NCBI GenBank assembly: GCA_964434345.1
Contig: CAYSUY010000034.1
Coordinates: forward strand, 1-27,325
Length of the DNA stretch: 27,325 nucleotides
Origin: CAIOSQ01 sp964434345
GTDB taxonomy: Bacteria > Pseudomonadota > Alphaproteobacteria > CACIAM-22H2
Reading direction: 5' to 3'
A program made the translations under genes and the position numbers. Below the pieces are notes generated by a model. It was not told the DNA's origin, made no database searches, and was given only the letters and a program-made list of their open reading frames with translations. This document shows, one piece after another, positions 1-8,385 of this stretch (within the stretch, counting starts at the first letter, position 1; every line of letters begins with the position of its first letter).

Positions 1-101
1 GCGAGGACGAGCAAGGGCCCGTCGATGTTCTCGACCGCCGCGCGCTGCTGCGGGGTGAGGCGGGCGAGAGAGTCTGGCGGCGCGGCGGCGGTCCCGGTCA
101 T
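1..101 (-). CDS. UvrD/PcrA-type ATP-dependent DNA helicase, N-terminal fragment (cut by window edge)
   Basis: Only the first 33 codons lie in the window; the gene continues past the left edge. The translation begins MTGTAAAPPDSLARLTPQQR and goes on to AAVENIDGPLLVLA. This matches the start of superfamily 1A helicases, in which a Q-motif (LTPQQRAAV) is followed by strand 1 leading into Walker A (LLVLAGAGSGKT). Family knowledge: these 3'-5' helicases unwind DNA in nucleotide excision repair, mismatch repair and replication-conflict resolution in the cytoplasm. The ATG at 99-101 is the obvious start because the Q-motif falls about 15 residues in. The gene is divergent from the HtrA-like gene at 246. 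UvrD, PcrA and Rep cannot be separated from this fragment. Confidence 0.8.
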   Translation of the reverse strand, partial: MTGTAAAPPDSLARLTPQQRAAVENIDGPLLVL

Positions 102-183
102 GGCCGGGGTGGGTACACAAAGCGCATGGCCGCCGCAATGCCGACGGATGCGCGCACGCCATGGATCGCGCGCGCCGACGCCC

Positions 184-189
184 TATAGT
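184..189 (+). promoter_or_regulatory. Possible -10 element (TATAGT) upstream of the HtrA-like gene
   Basis: TATAGT matches the sigma-70 -10 consensus at five of six positions. It lies 57 bp before the ATG at 246, in the 144-bp gap between the helicase and the HtrA-like gene. No convincing -35 hexamer sits 16-18 bp upstream (ATGGAT is there). The call rests on one short AT-rich word in very GC-rich DNA and is weak. Confidence 0.2.
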
Positions 190-245
190 CGCACGGGAGG
201 CCGCGAACGACGCCCCTGATGTGGCCGCACCGGAGTGCCCGAGCC

Positions 246-1238
246 ATGATGCGTCTCGCCCTCGCCCTGCTCGCCCTCGCGGCCCTGCTGATCCGCCAGC
301 CCGATGCGATGGCCGCCTCGCCCGAGGTGATCGCCCAACGCCTCCAATCGGTGGTTGCCCTGCGCATCGCCGTGCCGCCGGACGCGCGCACGGCCGCATC
401 GCTCGGACAGGCACGGACCGGAAGCGGCGTCCTGATCGACCAATCCGGCCTGATCCTCACGATCGGCTACCTGATGGTCGAGGCCGAGAGCGCGCAGGCC
501 GTGCTCTCGGACGGACGGGTGGTCGCCGCGCAGATCGTCGGCTACGACCATGAGAGCGGCTTCGGGCTCCTGCGGACGATCGAACCGCCCCGCCTTCCCG
601 CGGCGCCGCTGGGACGCGCCGCCGACCTCAAGGACGGCGCCACGGTCCTCGCCGTCGCGGGCGGCGGCCGCGACGGCGCCTTGCCGGCCCGCGTCGTCTC
701 GCGACGGGTCTTCGCCGGCGGCTGGGAGTACATGCTGGACGACGCGATCTTCACCGCGCCCCCGCATCCCGCCTGGAGCGGCGCGGCGCTGTTCGACAGC
801 GACGCGCGGCTGGTTGGCATCGGCTCGCTGGTGGTCGGTGACGCCGCCGGATCGGGCATCGGGCTGCCCGGCAACATGTTCGTGCCCATCGACCTGCTGC
901 CGCCGATCCTGGCCGACATGATCGCCGACGGCGCACCCGCAGGCCCGCGCCGCCCCTGGCTCGGCATCAGCTTCGAGGAAGTGCGCGGACGCCTCTTCGT
1001 CGGCCGGGTCACGCCGGACGGACCGGCCGCGCGGGCCGGTCTGCGCGGCGGCGAACTGATCGCCGGCATCGATGGCGCGATGCCGCGCGACCTCGCGGAT
1101 TTCTACCGCCGCCTCTGGGCGGCTGGCGACGCCGGCGCGGTCGTTCGCCTCACCCTCCTCGACGCCGGCGGCATGCGCGATACCGCGGTGACCAGCGCCG
1201 ACCGCCACAGCCACCTCCGCCTGCGCCGCAGCTACTGA
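246..1238 (+). CDS. Exported HtrA/DegP-like trypsin-fold protein with PDZ domain; catalytic triad incomplete
   Basis: The product is 330 residues. A signal peptide (about residues 1-24, hydrophobic run ALALLALAALL) predicts a periplasmic location. A trypsin-like domain covers about 25-225 and a PDZ domain about 232-312 (PWLGISFEEV, then GPAARAGLRGGELIAGIDG). The strand motifs of HtrA proteases are recognisable: GSGVLID, ILTIGYLMV and SGAALFD. However, the catalytic His of the usual ILTNNHVV motif aligns with Tyr75, and the Asp of the usual TDLAVL motif aligns with Gly105. Ser178 is kept in WSG, although the usual GNSGG is altered. It is therefore probably not an active protease of the normal kind, and may act as a binding or chaperone protein. 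The start at 246 is chosen because CGGAG lies about 11 bp upstream and the signal peptide follows at once. An in-frame ATG at 219 would add nine residues before it. ATG at 249 is equally possible. Confidence 0.8.
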   Translation: MMRLALALLALAALLIRQPDAMAASPEVIAQRLQSVVALRIAVPPDARTAASLGQARTGSGVLIDQSGLILTIGYLMVEAESAQAVLSDGRVVAAQIVGYDHESGFGLLRTIEPPRLPAAPLGRAADLKDGATVLAVAGGGRDGALPARVVSRRVFAGGWEYMLDDAIFTAPPHPAWSGAALFDSDARLVGIGSLVVGDAAGSGIGLPGNMFVPIDLLPPILADMIADGAPAGPRRPWLGISFEEVRGRLFVGRVTPDGPAARAGLRGGELIAGIDGAMPRDLADFYRRLWAAGDAGAVVRLTLLDAGGMRDTAVTSADRHSHLRLRRSY

Positions 1239-1441
1239 AGGCGGCAGGATCGGCGCGCGGGGCGAAGCGACGACGGTCGCCATGACGCACCGTCCTGCCA
1301 GCCGCGTCGCCGCGCGGACGGGAGGACGATCGCTGGGGGCGCAACGCGACGGGCGGCGGGACCAGCGCAAGGAACAGGGCGGCGGCGGAGGGCTCGGTTG
1401 CACAGGGGGCGGGGTTGCGTCAGTGTCGCGGCGTGTCGGGG

Positions 1442-2377
1442 ATGATCCGGTTGCTCGAGGCCTTGGGGCGGCGCGCGGCGCCTGTGCTCGCGGCCTCGCT
1501 TTTCATTGGCCTGCTTGTGCCCGATCTCGCCGCGGCGCTGCGCCCGCTGGTGGCGCCGGCGATCGTCGGGCTCATGGTCTGCAATGTCATGCGCATCGAC
1601 TGGCGGCGCATCGCCGCGGTCCTGGCGCAGCCACGCCGGGCGATCGCGGCGCTGCTGTGGATCATGCTGGGGGCACCGCTTCTGACGGCGGCGCTGCTCG
1701 CACCGCTGCCGCTGCCGCAGCCGCTCAAGGAGGCCGTGCTGTTGACCGTGTCGTCGCCGGTCCTGACGGCGGTGCCGACCTTCGTGCTGATGATGGGGCT
1801 GGACGGGGCCCTCGCGCTCTTCGCCGTGATCGCCTCGAGCCTGCTGCAGCCGCTCGTCCAGCCGCCGGTGGTCTACTGGCTGCTCGGGCTGGAACTCGAT
1901 CTGCCGCTGGGGCAGCTGATGCTGCGCCTCGCCATCTTCATCCTGGCCGGCTTCGCGATCGGTGCGGGGCTGCGGCGGACGATCGGCGCGGCGCGTGTCG
2001 CGGCCCATGAGAAGGCGATCGGCGGCGCCGCCGTGGCGCTGCTGATCGTGTTCGGAATCGGCGTCATGGACGGGACGACGGCGCTGATCCTGTCGGATCC
2101 CGGGCTGGTGCTGCTTTATCTCGCCGCAGGCTTCGTGACCAATCTCGTGCTGCAGGTGGCCGGAACCGTCGTGTTCTGGCTCATGGCCCGCGATGCCGGG
2201 CTGACCGTGGCGCTGGTCGGCGGCTGCCGCAACCTCGCCAATCTCGTCGCGGTCCTGGGTCCGGCCGCCAGCCCCGAACTCGCGCTCTTCCTCGCGGTCG
2301 GCCAGTTCCCGCTCTACTTCGTGCCAGCCATCTGCGGACCCGCCTATCGCCGGCTCAGGGGCTTAAGCCGACATTAA
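1442..2377 (+). CDS. Bile acid:sodium symporter (BASS) family transporter
   Basis: The product is about 311 residues of almost continuous hydrophobic segments, roughly eight to ten membrane helices. Family-like features are an inverted-repeat layout, the conserved LTAVPTFVLMMG stretch, and a late GGCRNLANL segment resembling the crossover region of BASS carriers. Family knowledge: these inner-membrane proteins move organic anions such as bile acids, pantoate or 2-keto acids, usually with sodium. The substrate here is unknown. The start is uncertain. ATG 1442 opens with MIRLLEALGRRAAPVLAAS, which suits the first helix, but has no clear ribosome site. TTG 1415 and GTG 1433 are in frame upstream. 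The gene stands alone, 203 bp after the HtrA-like gene and 35 bp before the DUF1217 gene. Confidence 0.75.
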   Translation: MIRLLEALGRRAAPVLAASLFIGLLVPDLAAALRPLVAPAIVGLMVCNVMRIDWRRIAAVLAQPRRAIAALLWIMLGAPLLTAALLAPLPLPQPLKEAVLLTVSSPVLTAVPTFVLMMGLDGALALFAVIASSLLQPLVQPPVVYWLLGLELDLPLGQLMLRLAIFILAGFAIGAGLRRTIGAARVAAHEKAIGGAAVALLIVFGIGVMDGTTALILSDPGLVLLYLAAGFVTNLVLQVAGTVVFWLMARDAGLTVALVGGCRNLANLVAVLGPAASPELALFLAVGQFPLYFVPAICGPAYRRLRGLSRH

Positions 2378-2412
2378 CCGGAAGCTGCGAGTCTCCGTGG
2401 CGGAGAATTCCG

Positions 2413-4731
2413 ATGACCTACGCCCTCGCACTCTACCAGTCACTGGAGCGCAGCGACCCGGCAACGGCGATGACCAAGTTCCGGTCGTCGGCGACGGTCG
2501 AGCGCGACGTGAAGGCATTCAAGGAGCAGCTCGCGAGCGTCAAGACCACCGAGGAGCTGTTCAAGAACCGGCGCCTGATGGGCTTCGTGCTCACCGCCTA
2601 CGGCCTCGAGACCGAGCTCAACTACATGGGCCGGATCAAGGGCGTGCTGATGTCGGACCTGTCGAAGCCGACCTCGGTCGCCAACATCCTCAAGGATCGC
2701 CGCTACCGCGAGATCGCGGGCGATCTCCAGATGTTCAAGACCGGGCTGGATCTGCTCAAGAACCCGGCCACCACCGAAAAGGTCGTCGATCGCTATGTCG
2801 CGGCCCAGTACGAATTGTCGATCTCCAAGGAGAACCCGGCCCTGCGCGAGGCGCGGTACTTCGCCAAGAACATCGGCAAGGTCAGCAACGTCTACGAGAT
2901 CCTCGGCGACAACGTGCTGCGCAAGGTCGTGACCAGCGCGCTCGGCCTGCCCGACCAGATCGCGATCCAGCCGATCGAGACCCAGGCCGAACTGATCAAG
3001 CGACGCCTCGACATCACGCAGTTCAAGACCGCGAGCGCCAATGCCGCGACCGACGTGCGCGCGAACGCCCAGACCGACGTGACCGGCCTCGATTCGGCGC
3101 GCACCGCGCTGCTCAAGGGCGTCGCCCAGACCACCGAGCTGGCCTCCCGGATCCGCTCGACGATCACCGGCTATGACGGGCTCGCCGCGCTCCAGGATCC
3201 CGCCGGCGTGAACGCCGCGTCCGTCGCGGTGCATACCGCCGCCGTTCCCGAGCTGGTCAAGATGGAAGGCGCCGGCGTCGCCGCGGAAGCCTCGATCGGT
3301 CGCATCGCGGACGACATCAACCGGCTCTCGACGCTGCGGCGCCTCGCCAGCGATCCTGCGAACGATGCCGATTTCGCGGCCTACAAGACGGAGTTCGCCG
3401 TCATCGCGGCGCGCATCCAGACCGAGGTCGAAAGCGGCGCGGATTACCGCTTCGAGGGGCAGGACTACAACCTCCTGGACGGATCGCTGAGCGGAGATCT
3501 GACGGCCACGATCACCACCGGCGGCACCACGGTGACCCTGCGACGACAGGACATGACGGCCTTCCTGGCCGAGGTCTCGAGCGCCGCCGCGGCCTTCGCG
3601 TCGGCCCAGAGCGCGAGCGACACGGACCAGCTGAGCACGGCCAACGCGGCGATCTCGCGCAGCGGACCGATGCTCGGCACCGTGCGCGATGCCGTGCTCG
3701 CCGACCGGACCGCCAACCAGGCAAAGATCGATGCCGTGCCGGATTTCACCGCCGCCATCGACACGACCGCGGTCCAGCGCGGACGCACCAGCCTTGCCGA
3801 CGCGGACACGCGCATGAAGGACATCGCCGCGAAGCTCACCGAACTCCGCAGCGTCGCGACGGAATCCGCGAACCGCGACAACGGCGCCGACCGCGCGGAT
3901 CTCAACGACCGCGCGGCGACCCTGATCGCGGCGATCGACGCGCTGGCCAGCACGCCGGCGAGCGGCGCGGACAATCTGCTCGACGACGCCGACACGACCT
4001 ATGCGCTGACGACCGGCCGGACGATCACGGCGCGGGGCATCGGCCTCGTCGCGAAGCTGGACGCCGAGCTCGGCTCCGGCAACGTCAACAACAAGAACAC
4101 GGCTGCGGCCTTGCGCGACGCCATCGACGCGACGCTGATGCCGGCCGTGGTCGACGGCCGCGAGACGGTCGCCGTCGATCGCAAGGTGTTCAACCTGGCC
4201 GCCACCGTCCTCGACGCGCGCGGCAAGATCGACGAGCGCGTGCGCAACCTCGCGAACGAGCTGCCGGGCATCATCTCGCGCGCGGCCTCCGGCACGACCA
4301 ACCTCCTCAACTCGACCCAGAAGACCATCACGGTGCAGCTCAAGAGCGCCATCGGATCGCTGACCGTCGATCCGGAGATCACGCTGCGCGCCGACCTCAC
4401 GGCCAAGCTCACGGCGGCGGCGGGCCAGTTGCCCGGCAACCTCTCCGGCGCCGGCGGCGCCTATGCGCTCCTGGGCGAGGCCGCGTCGATCGCCGAAGCT
4501 GCGAACGCGCGGCTGACGACCCTGCGCGGACGGGCCGATTCGATGCTGTTCGGCGCGCGGCAACGCCTGACGCAGGCGCCCGCCACGCCGGCCACGACCA
4601 CCACCGCGCCGACGGAATACACCAAGCGCTTCGTCCAGCGTTTCCTGGCGCTCAGCGACATGAAGGCGGTCAGCGGCGGCGGCGCGACGCCGACCGGGCC
4701 GGGAGCGGCGATGCTGGGCCTGTTCGCCTGA
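2413..4731 (+). CDS. DUF1217 domain protein, large form (putative flagellum-associated)
   Basis: This 772-residue protein has no signal peptide or membrane helix. The N-terminal 210 residues match the DUF1217 pattern as I recall it: repeated short helical modules with TTEELFKNRRLMGFVLTAYG, a stretch on to ILKDRRYREIAGDLQMF, then an interdomain LGLPDQIA...QAELIKRRLDI segment. The rest (about 215-720) is Ala/Asp/Thr-rich, predicted helical and low in complexity, like coiled-coil or bundle material. The C-terminus has a second conserved-looking piece (TKRFVQRFLALSDMKAV). DUF1217 proteins often sit in flagellar gene clusters of alphaproteobacteria, and biochemical function is unknown. No flagellar gene is visible here. 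GGAGAA 7 bp upstream supports the ATG at 2413. Confidence 0.75.
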   Translation: MTYALALYQSLERSDPATAMTKFRSSATVERDVKAFKEQLASVKTTEELFKNRRLMGFVLTAYGLETELNYMGRIKGVLMSDLSKPTSVANILKDRRYREIAGDLQMFKTGLDLLKNPATTEKVVDRYVAAQYELSISKENPALREARYFAKNIGKVSNVYEILGDNVLRKVVTSALGLPDQIAIQPIETQAELIKRRLDITQFKTASANAATDVRANAQTDVTGLDSARTALLKGVAQTTELASRIRSTITGYDGLAALQDPAGVNAASVAVHTAAVPELVKMEGAGVAAEASIGRIADDINRLSTLRRLASDPANDADFAAYKTEFAVIAARIQTEVESGADYRFEGQDYNLLDGSLSGDLTATITTGGTTVTLRRQDMTAFLAEVSSAAAAFASAQSASDTDQLSTANAAISRSGPMLGTVRDAVLADRTANQAKIDAVPDFTAAIDTTAVQRGRTSLADADTRMKDIAAKLTELRSVATESANRDNGADRADLNDRAATLIAAIDALASTPASGADNLLDDADTTYALTTGRTITARGIGLVAKLDAELGSGNVNNKNTAAALRDAIDATLMPAVVDGRETVAVDRKVFNLAATVLDARGKIDERVRNLANELPGIISRAASGTTNLLNSTQKTITVQLKSAIGSLTVDPEITLRADLTAKLTAAAGQLPGNLSGAGGAYALLGEAASIAEAANARLTTLRGRADSMLFGARQRLTQAPATPATTTTAPTEYTKRFVQRFLALSDMKAVSGGGATPTGPGAAMLGLFA

Positions 4732-4747
4732 CGGCGACGGATCCGCG

Positions 4748-4770
4748 ATGGACGCGCTTCGCGCGTCCGT
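4748..4770 (+). terminator. GC-rich hairpin after the DUF1217 gene (no U-tract)
   Basis: A perfect 8-bp stem (GGACGCGC at 4750-4757, GCGCGTCC at 4761-4768) closes a 3-nt loop. It extends by one G-T wobble and one A-T pair to 4748-4770. It lies 17 bp past the DUF1217 stop and 48 bp before the next start. Without a T run it is not a classical intrinsic terminator. It may mark a 3' end or stabilise the mRNA. Confidence 0.4.
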
Positions 4771-4817
4771 CGTAGGAATGCGGATCTTCCGCTTCCACGT
4801 CGCCGAGGACCACAGCG

Positions 4818-5915
4818 ATGCCAGTTTCCTGCGTCGGACGCCCCAAGACCGAACTCGACACGCCGGTCCTTCTCGTCGATCTCGACATCATGGAGCGCAA
4901 CATCGCGACCATCGCCGGGGCGTGCCGGGCGGCGGGCGTGGCGTGGCGTCCCCATTTCAAGGGCATCAAGGTGCCCGCGATCTCGCTACGGGCGATCGCC
5001 GCGGGCGCGATCGGCATCACCTGCGCCAAGCTGGGGGAGGCCGAGGTCGCCGCCGCCGCGGGCATCCGTGACATCCTGATCGCGAACCAGATCGTGACGC
5101 CGCGCAAGATCGCGCGCCTCGTCCATCTGCGTCGGTCGGCGGACGTGATGGTCGCCGTCGACGACGCCGGGAACGTCGCCGCGCTCGGTGCGGCCGCGGT
5201 CGCCGCCGGCGTGCGCCTGCGCGTCCTGATCGAGGTCGATGTCGGCATGCACCGCGCCGGCGTCCTGCCGGGCGCCGCGACGGTCGACCTCGCGCGCCGC
5301 ATCGCGGCCACCGACGGTCTGGTCTTCGCCGGGATCATGGGCTGGGAAGCACAGGCGGTCGGCATCGCCGACCCCGCCGAAAAGCAGCGCGTCGTCGTCA
5401 CCGCCATCGCCCAGCTCGCCGCCAGCGCGCGCGCCTGCGCGGATGCCGGCCTGCCCTGCGCGATCGTCAGCTGCGGCGGCACCGGAACGATCAAGTACAC
5501 GATGCACCAGCCGGGCGTGACCGAGATCCAGGCCGGCGGCGGCATGTTCAGCGACATGCGCTACACGACGTCGATGCACGCGGATCTCGAGCCGGCACTG
5601 ACCATCCTCGCCACGGTCACCAGCCGGCCGACACCGACCCGCATCATCTGCGATGCGGGGCGCAAGACCATGTCCGCGGACGGCATCGATCCCAAGCCGC
5701 TCGGTCTCGGCAAGATCGTCAGGATCGGCTTCTCGGCCGAACACGCCACGATCGAGCTCGAGGCGCCTTCTGCAAGCCCCGCGATCGGCGACACGATCGA
5801 GTTCATCGCCGGCTACGGCGATACGACGGTCCATCTTCACGACACGCTGCACGGCGTGCGCGGCGGCATCGTCGAGGCCGAATGGCCGGTGCTGGCGCGC
5901 GGCAAGCTCGCCTGA
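4818..5915 (+). CDS. DSD1/D-threonine aldolase family PLP-dependent enzyme
   Basis: The 365-residue product has an alanine-racemase-type TIM barrel at the N-terminus and a beta C-terminal domain. The opening LDTPVLLVDLDIMERNI is typical of the family, and Lys48 in RPHFK is the expected Schiff-base lysine. The phosphate-binding glycine region (CGGTGTIKYT) and the EIQAGGGMFSD stretch also fit. Family knowledge: members cleave D-threonine or other D-3-hydroxy-amino acids, or dehydrate D-serine, using PLP plus a divalent metal held by His and Cys/Asp near the C-terminus. Here that region reads Tyr333-Gly334-Asp335 (AGYGDTTVHLHD), so the usual His ligand appears replaced by Tyr; substrate and metal use may differ. 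GAGGA 8 bp upstream supports this start. The gene converges on the hydantoinase, with 16 bp between them. Confidence 0.8.
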   Translation: MPVSCVGRPKTELDTPVLLVDLDIMERNIATIAGACRAAGVAWRPHFKGIKVPAISLRAIAAGAIGITCAKLGEAEVAAAAGIRDILIANQIVTPRKIARLVHLRRSADVMVAVDDAGNVAALGAAAVAAGVRLRVLIEVDVGMHRAGVLPGAATVDLARRIAATDGLVFAGIMGWEAQAVGIADPAEKQRVVVTAIAQLAASARACADAGLPCAIVSCGGTGTIKYTMHQPGVTEIQAGGGMFSDMRYTTSMHADLEPALTILATVTSRPTPTRIICDAGRKTMSADGIDPKPLGLGKIVRIGFSAEHATIELEAPSASPAIGDTIEFIAGYGDTTVHLHDTLHGVRGGIVEAEWPVLARGKLA

Positions 5916-5931
5916 TCTTCCGCGCCGGCGC

Positions 5932-7331
5932 TCAGACCAGACCCGGCGGCAGGCTTCCCGCGCCAAGCGGCCGTGCAGCCTCCGGCAGGTCGCAGCGCAG
6001 GAACCGGCCATGGCCCCTGCGATCCTGCGGCTGGCCGTCGCGCACGACGATCTCGCCGCGCGACAGGACATGGACGGGCCATCCCTTCACCGCGATGCCC
6101 TCATAGGGCGTGTAGTCGACGTCGTGATGCAGGTCGGCATTGCGGATCACACGCTCGCTGTCGGGATCCCAGAGCGCGAGGTCCGCGTCGGCGCCGACAG
6201 CGACCGTGCCCTTGCGCCCGGACAGGCCGTAGATCCGCGCCGGATTCGTCGCGGTCAGGGCGACGAATTGCTGAAGCGTGATCCGGCCCTTGGACACGCC
6301 GTCGAACAGCAGCGGCATCCGCGTCTCGATGCCCGGCACGCCGTTGGGGATCTTCCAGAACGGCGCGTTCGGGCCGGCCACCATCTTGCCGCGGCTGTCC
6401 TCGTAGCGGTACGGGCTGTGGTCCGAGGAGAAGACCTGGAAGACGCCGGCGGCGCGCGCGGCGGCGGCGAACACACGGCCATCGCGCCGCGGAAGCCGGC
6501 GACCGCGAGGTCGTCCTCGGCCAGGAAGAGATATTGCGGGCAGGTCTCGGCATAGACCCTGAGGCCGCGCGCCTGGGCGCGGCGGATCTCATCGACCGCC
6601 TCGCGTCCCGAGACATGGACGAGCAGCATCGGCACGTCGAGCAGTTCGGCGAGCGAGACGGCGCGATGTGTCGCTTCGCGCTCCACCGGTCCGGGGCGCG
6701 ACGCGCAATGGAAGCGCGGCGCCGACTTGCCTGCAGCGGCGAGACGCGCAGTCAGCCAGGAGATGCAATCCGCGTTCTCGGCATGGATCATGGTCATCGC
6801 GCCCTCGCGCCGGGCAAAGGCGAGAACGTCCAGCATCTGCCGGTCGTCCAGCTTCAGGTCGTCGTAGGTCATGTAGACCTTGAACGACGTATAGCCGTCG
6901 CGGATCAGCGCCGGCAGGTCCTGTCCGAGGATCTGGGCCGTGGGATCGGCGATGATCAGATGCACGGCGAAATCGATCAGCGCCTTGCCATCGGCGCGGC
7001 GGCGATAGGCGTCGGCGGATTCGCGGAGGCTCTGTCCTGCGGTCTGGAGAGCGAAGGGCATGATCGTCGTCGTGCCGCCGCAGGCGGCCGCCCGGGTGCC
7101 CGACTCGAAATCGTCGGCGGTCATCGAGCCGTCGCTGCCCGGCTGCTCGATATGCACATGGCTGTCGATACCGCCGGGCAGCACCAGCAATCCGCCCGCG
7201 TCGATCATGCGCGGCGCCGTCAGGGCGTCGGCGATCGCGACGATACGGCCACCGCGGATGCCGATATCCGCGCGATAGGTGTCGGCGGCGGTGGCGATCG
7301 TGCCGCCGCGCACGACGAGATCGAACTCCAT
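5932..7331 (-). pseudogene. Dihydropyrimidinase/D-hydantoinase with a frameshift (deletion or assembly error)
   Basis: From ATG 7329-7331 (GGAGGGG just upstream) one frame encodes MEFDLVVRGGTIATAADTYR, then the metal motif DSHVHIEQP (His58, His60), the carbamylated-lysine region TSFKVYMTY, HAEN, LVHVSGREA and CSPPPR. After about 6465 the homology moves to another frame (FQVFSSDHSPYRYED, then on to NPARIYGLSG) and ends at 5932. Family members normally have some 26 residues from the Cys of CSPPPR to SSDH; here only 44 nt are present. About 34 bp appear lost inside a GCC/GCG-rich run, which breaks the frame. Restoring 34 bp gives 477 codons, the usual length for the family. As read, the protein would end at 6255 after 358 residues and lack the catalytic Asp of SSDH. 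Family role: cytoplasmic hydrolysis of cyclic imides (dihydropyrimidines, hydantoins). Confidence 0.8.
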
Positions 7332-7377
7332 GCGGCCCCTCCAGCAGCGCTCCGGTGCGCGATGCCATCCATAGCAC

Positions 7378-8385
7378 TCATGGCGGCTGGCCGTCCGCCC
7401 CGCGATCGCGTCCGGCCGCCACGCGCGCCACGATGAGCTCTCTCGCCCGCGCCCGCAGCGTCGCACCGGTCAAGCCGCGCGGCAGGCGAGGGTCGTAGAG
7501 CAGCGCCAGGAACATCAGGTCGTACGACGTCAGTTCGGTGCGGCGGCGCATGGGCTGGTCGTCGAACAGCGTGAGATCGGACCCGCGCACGTCGTTGCGC
7601 AGCCCCAGCGACTGGACGATCTCCTCGTGCAGGCATCGACGTCTCGCCCAGTCGGGCAGATCGGTGCGCAGGACGACGATCGCATAGCGGAAGACATGCT
7701 GGCTGGTGTCGATCCCGAAATGCGCGAAACACGGCACGCTGCCCGCGTCGATTCCGGATAGCAGCCGCGGCGCCACCTGCAGCGAACGTCCGATCTGCGC
7801 CGCGCCGTGATGATCCGCGAAGACGACGATCATATGGGCCCGCCAGAGGAAGAATCGCGCGCCCTGGCCAAGCATCACGACCGGCTTGAACCCCTGGCCG
7901 GCGAGACCGACATGCAGACGCATCAGCACATCGGGGGCGCGCAGATCCACCGCCAGCTGTCCCGGCGGCGTGTCGTCGCGCGGCCCGGCAAGCGGTTCGA
8001 CCGCGCGCATCGTGATGCCGGTCGCGCCCTCGAGCACGGGCAGCAGCGCCTCGAGCGCGGCGCGCTGATCGTCCAGCGGCGCGCCGACGACACCGATTTC
8101 GAGTTCGCGCTCGTCCCAGCGCGCGAGCCCGGGAACGGGCGCCCCGTATTCGCTGCCATCGACGATCCGCGCGAAGACATCGGCAAGCGTCGCGGGATCC
8201 GGTCCTGCCGCATCGGCATGCCTGGCCGGCGACACCCCTGCCACGGCGACCAGAACGAGCCAGAGCACGCGCGCGAGGCATCTGCCCGGCCAGCGATCGC
8301 GCCGGCGCGGCCCGGGCGGACGGCACCGAGGCCGCCCGCCCTCCAAGGCCGCACGCGCGGAGATCGGGTCCGCGCGACCGGTCAC
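7378..8385 (-). CDS. DUF2927 domain protein, likely exported or membrane-anchored
   Basis: The 335-residue product starts with a long basic N-terminus, then a hydrophobic segment (about residues 36-52, LWLVLVAVAGV) ending near AGPDPA. This suggests export or an N-terminal anchor. The C-terminal half carries the DUF2927 hallmark CLHEEIVQSLGLRND (Cys251, His253, Glu254, Glu255) followed by SDLTLFDD. HEE-x3-Q in this family recalls a metallopeptidase helix, but activity is not established. The GTG start at 8383-8385 overlaps the stop of the upstream glycine-rich gene (GTGA), which points to translational coupling. The signal-like segment begins unusually late, so a start inside the gene cannot be excluded, though no internal ATG precedes it. 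The stop is 46 bp before the hydantoinase start, so all three genes probably share a transcript. Confidence 0.7.
   Translation of the reverse strand: MTGRADPISARAALEGGRPRCRPPGPRRRDRWPGRCLARVLWLVLVAVAGVSPARHADAAGPDPATLADVFARIVDGSEYGAPVPGLARWDERELEIGVVGAPLDDQRAALEALLPVLEGATGITMRAVEPLAGPRDDTPPGQLAVDLRAPDVLMRLHVGLAGQGFKPVVMLGQGARFFLWRAHMIVVFADHHGAAQIGRSLQVAPRLLSGIDAGSVPCFAHFGIDTSQHVFRYAIVVLRTDLPDWARRRCLHEEIVQSLGLRNDVRGSDLTLFDDQPMRRRTELTSYDLMFLALLYDPRLPRGLTGATLRARARELIVARVAAGRDRGADGQPP

Noticed and set aside
1243..1299. Interrupted inverted repeat (GGCAGGA/TCCTGCC with inner GCGAC/GTCGC) after the HtrA-like gene
   Set aside because: The arms are only 7 and 5 bp, with a long spacer and no U-tract. 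This is expected by chance in GC-rich DNA and is too weak to call a terminator.
2440..4563. A 707-codon open frame on the minus strand
   Set aside because: It is antisense to the DUF1217 gene, with low-complexity Arg/Gly/Val-rich translation and no recognisable domain.
6255..6474. Treating the two hydantoinase frames as two separate genes
   Set aside because: Each half lacks essential motifs that the other carries, and together they match one family member in order. A single broken gene explains the data.
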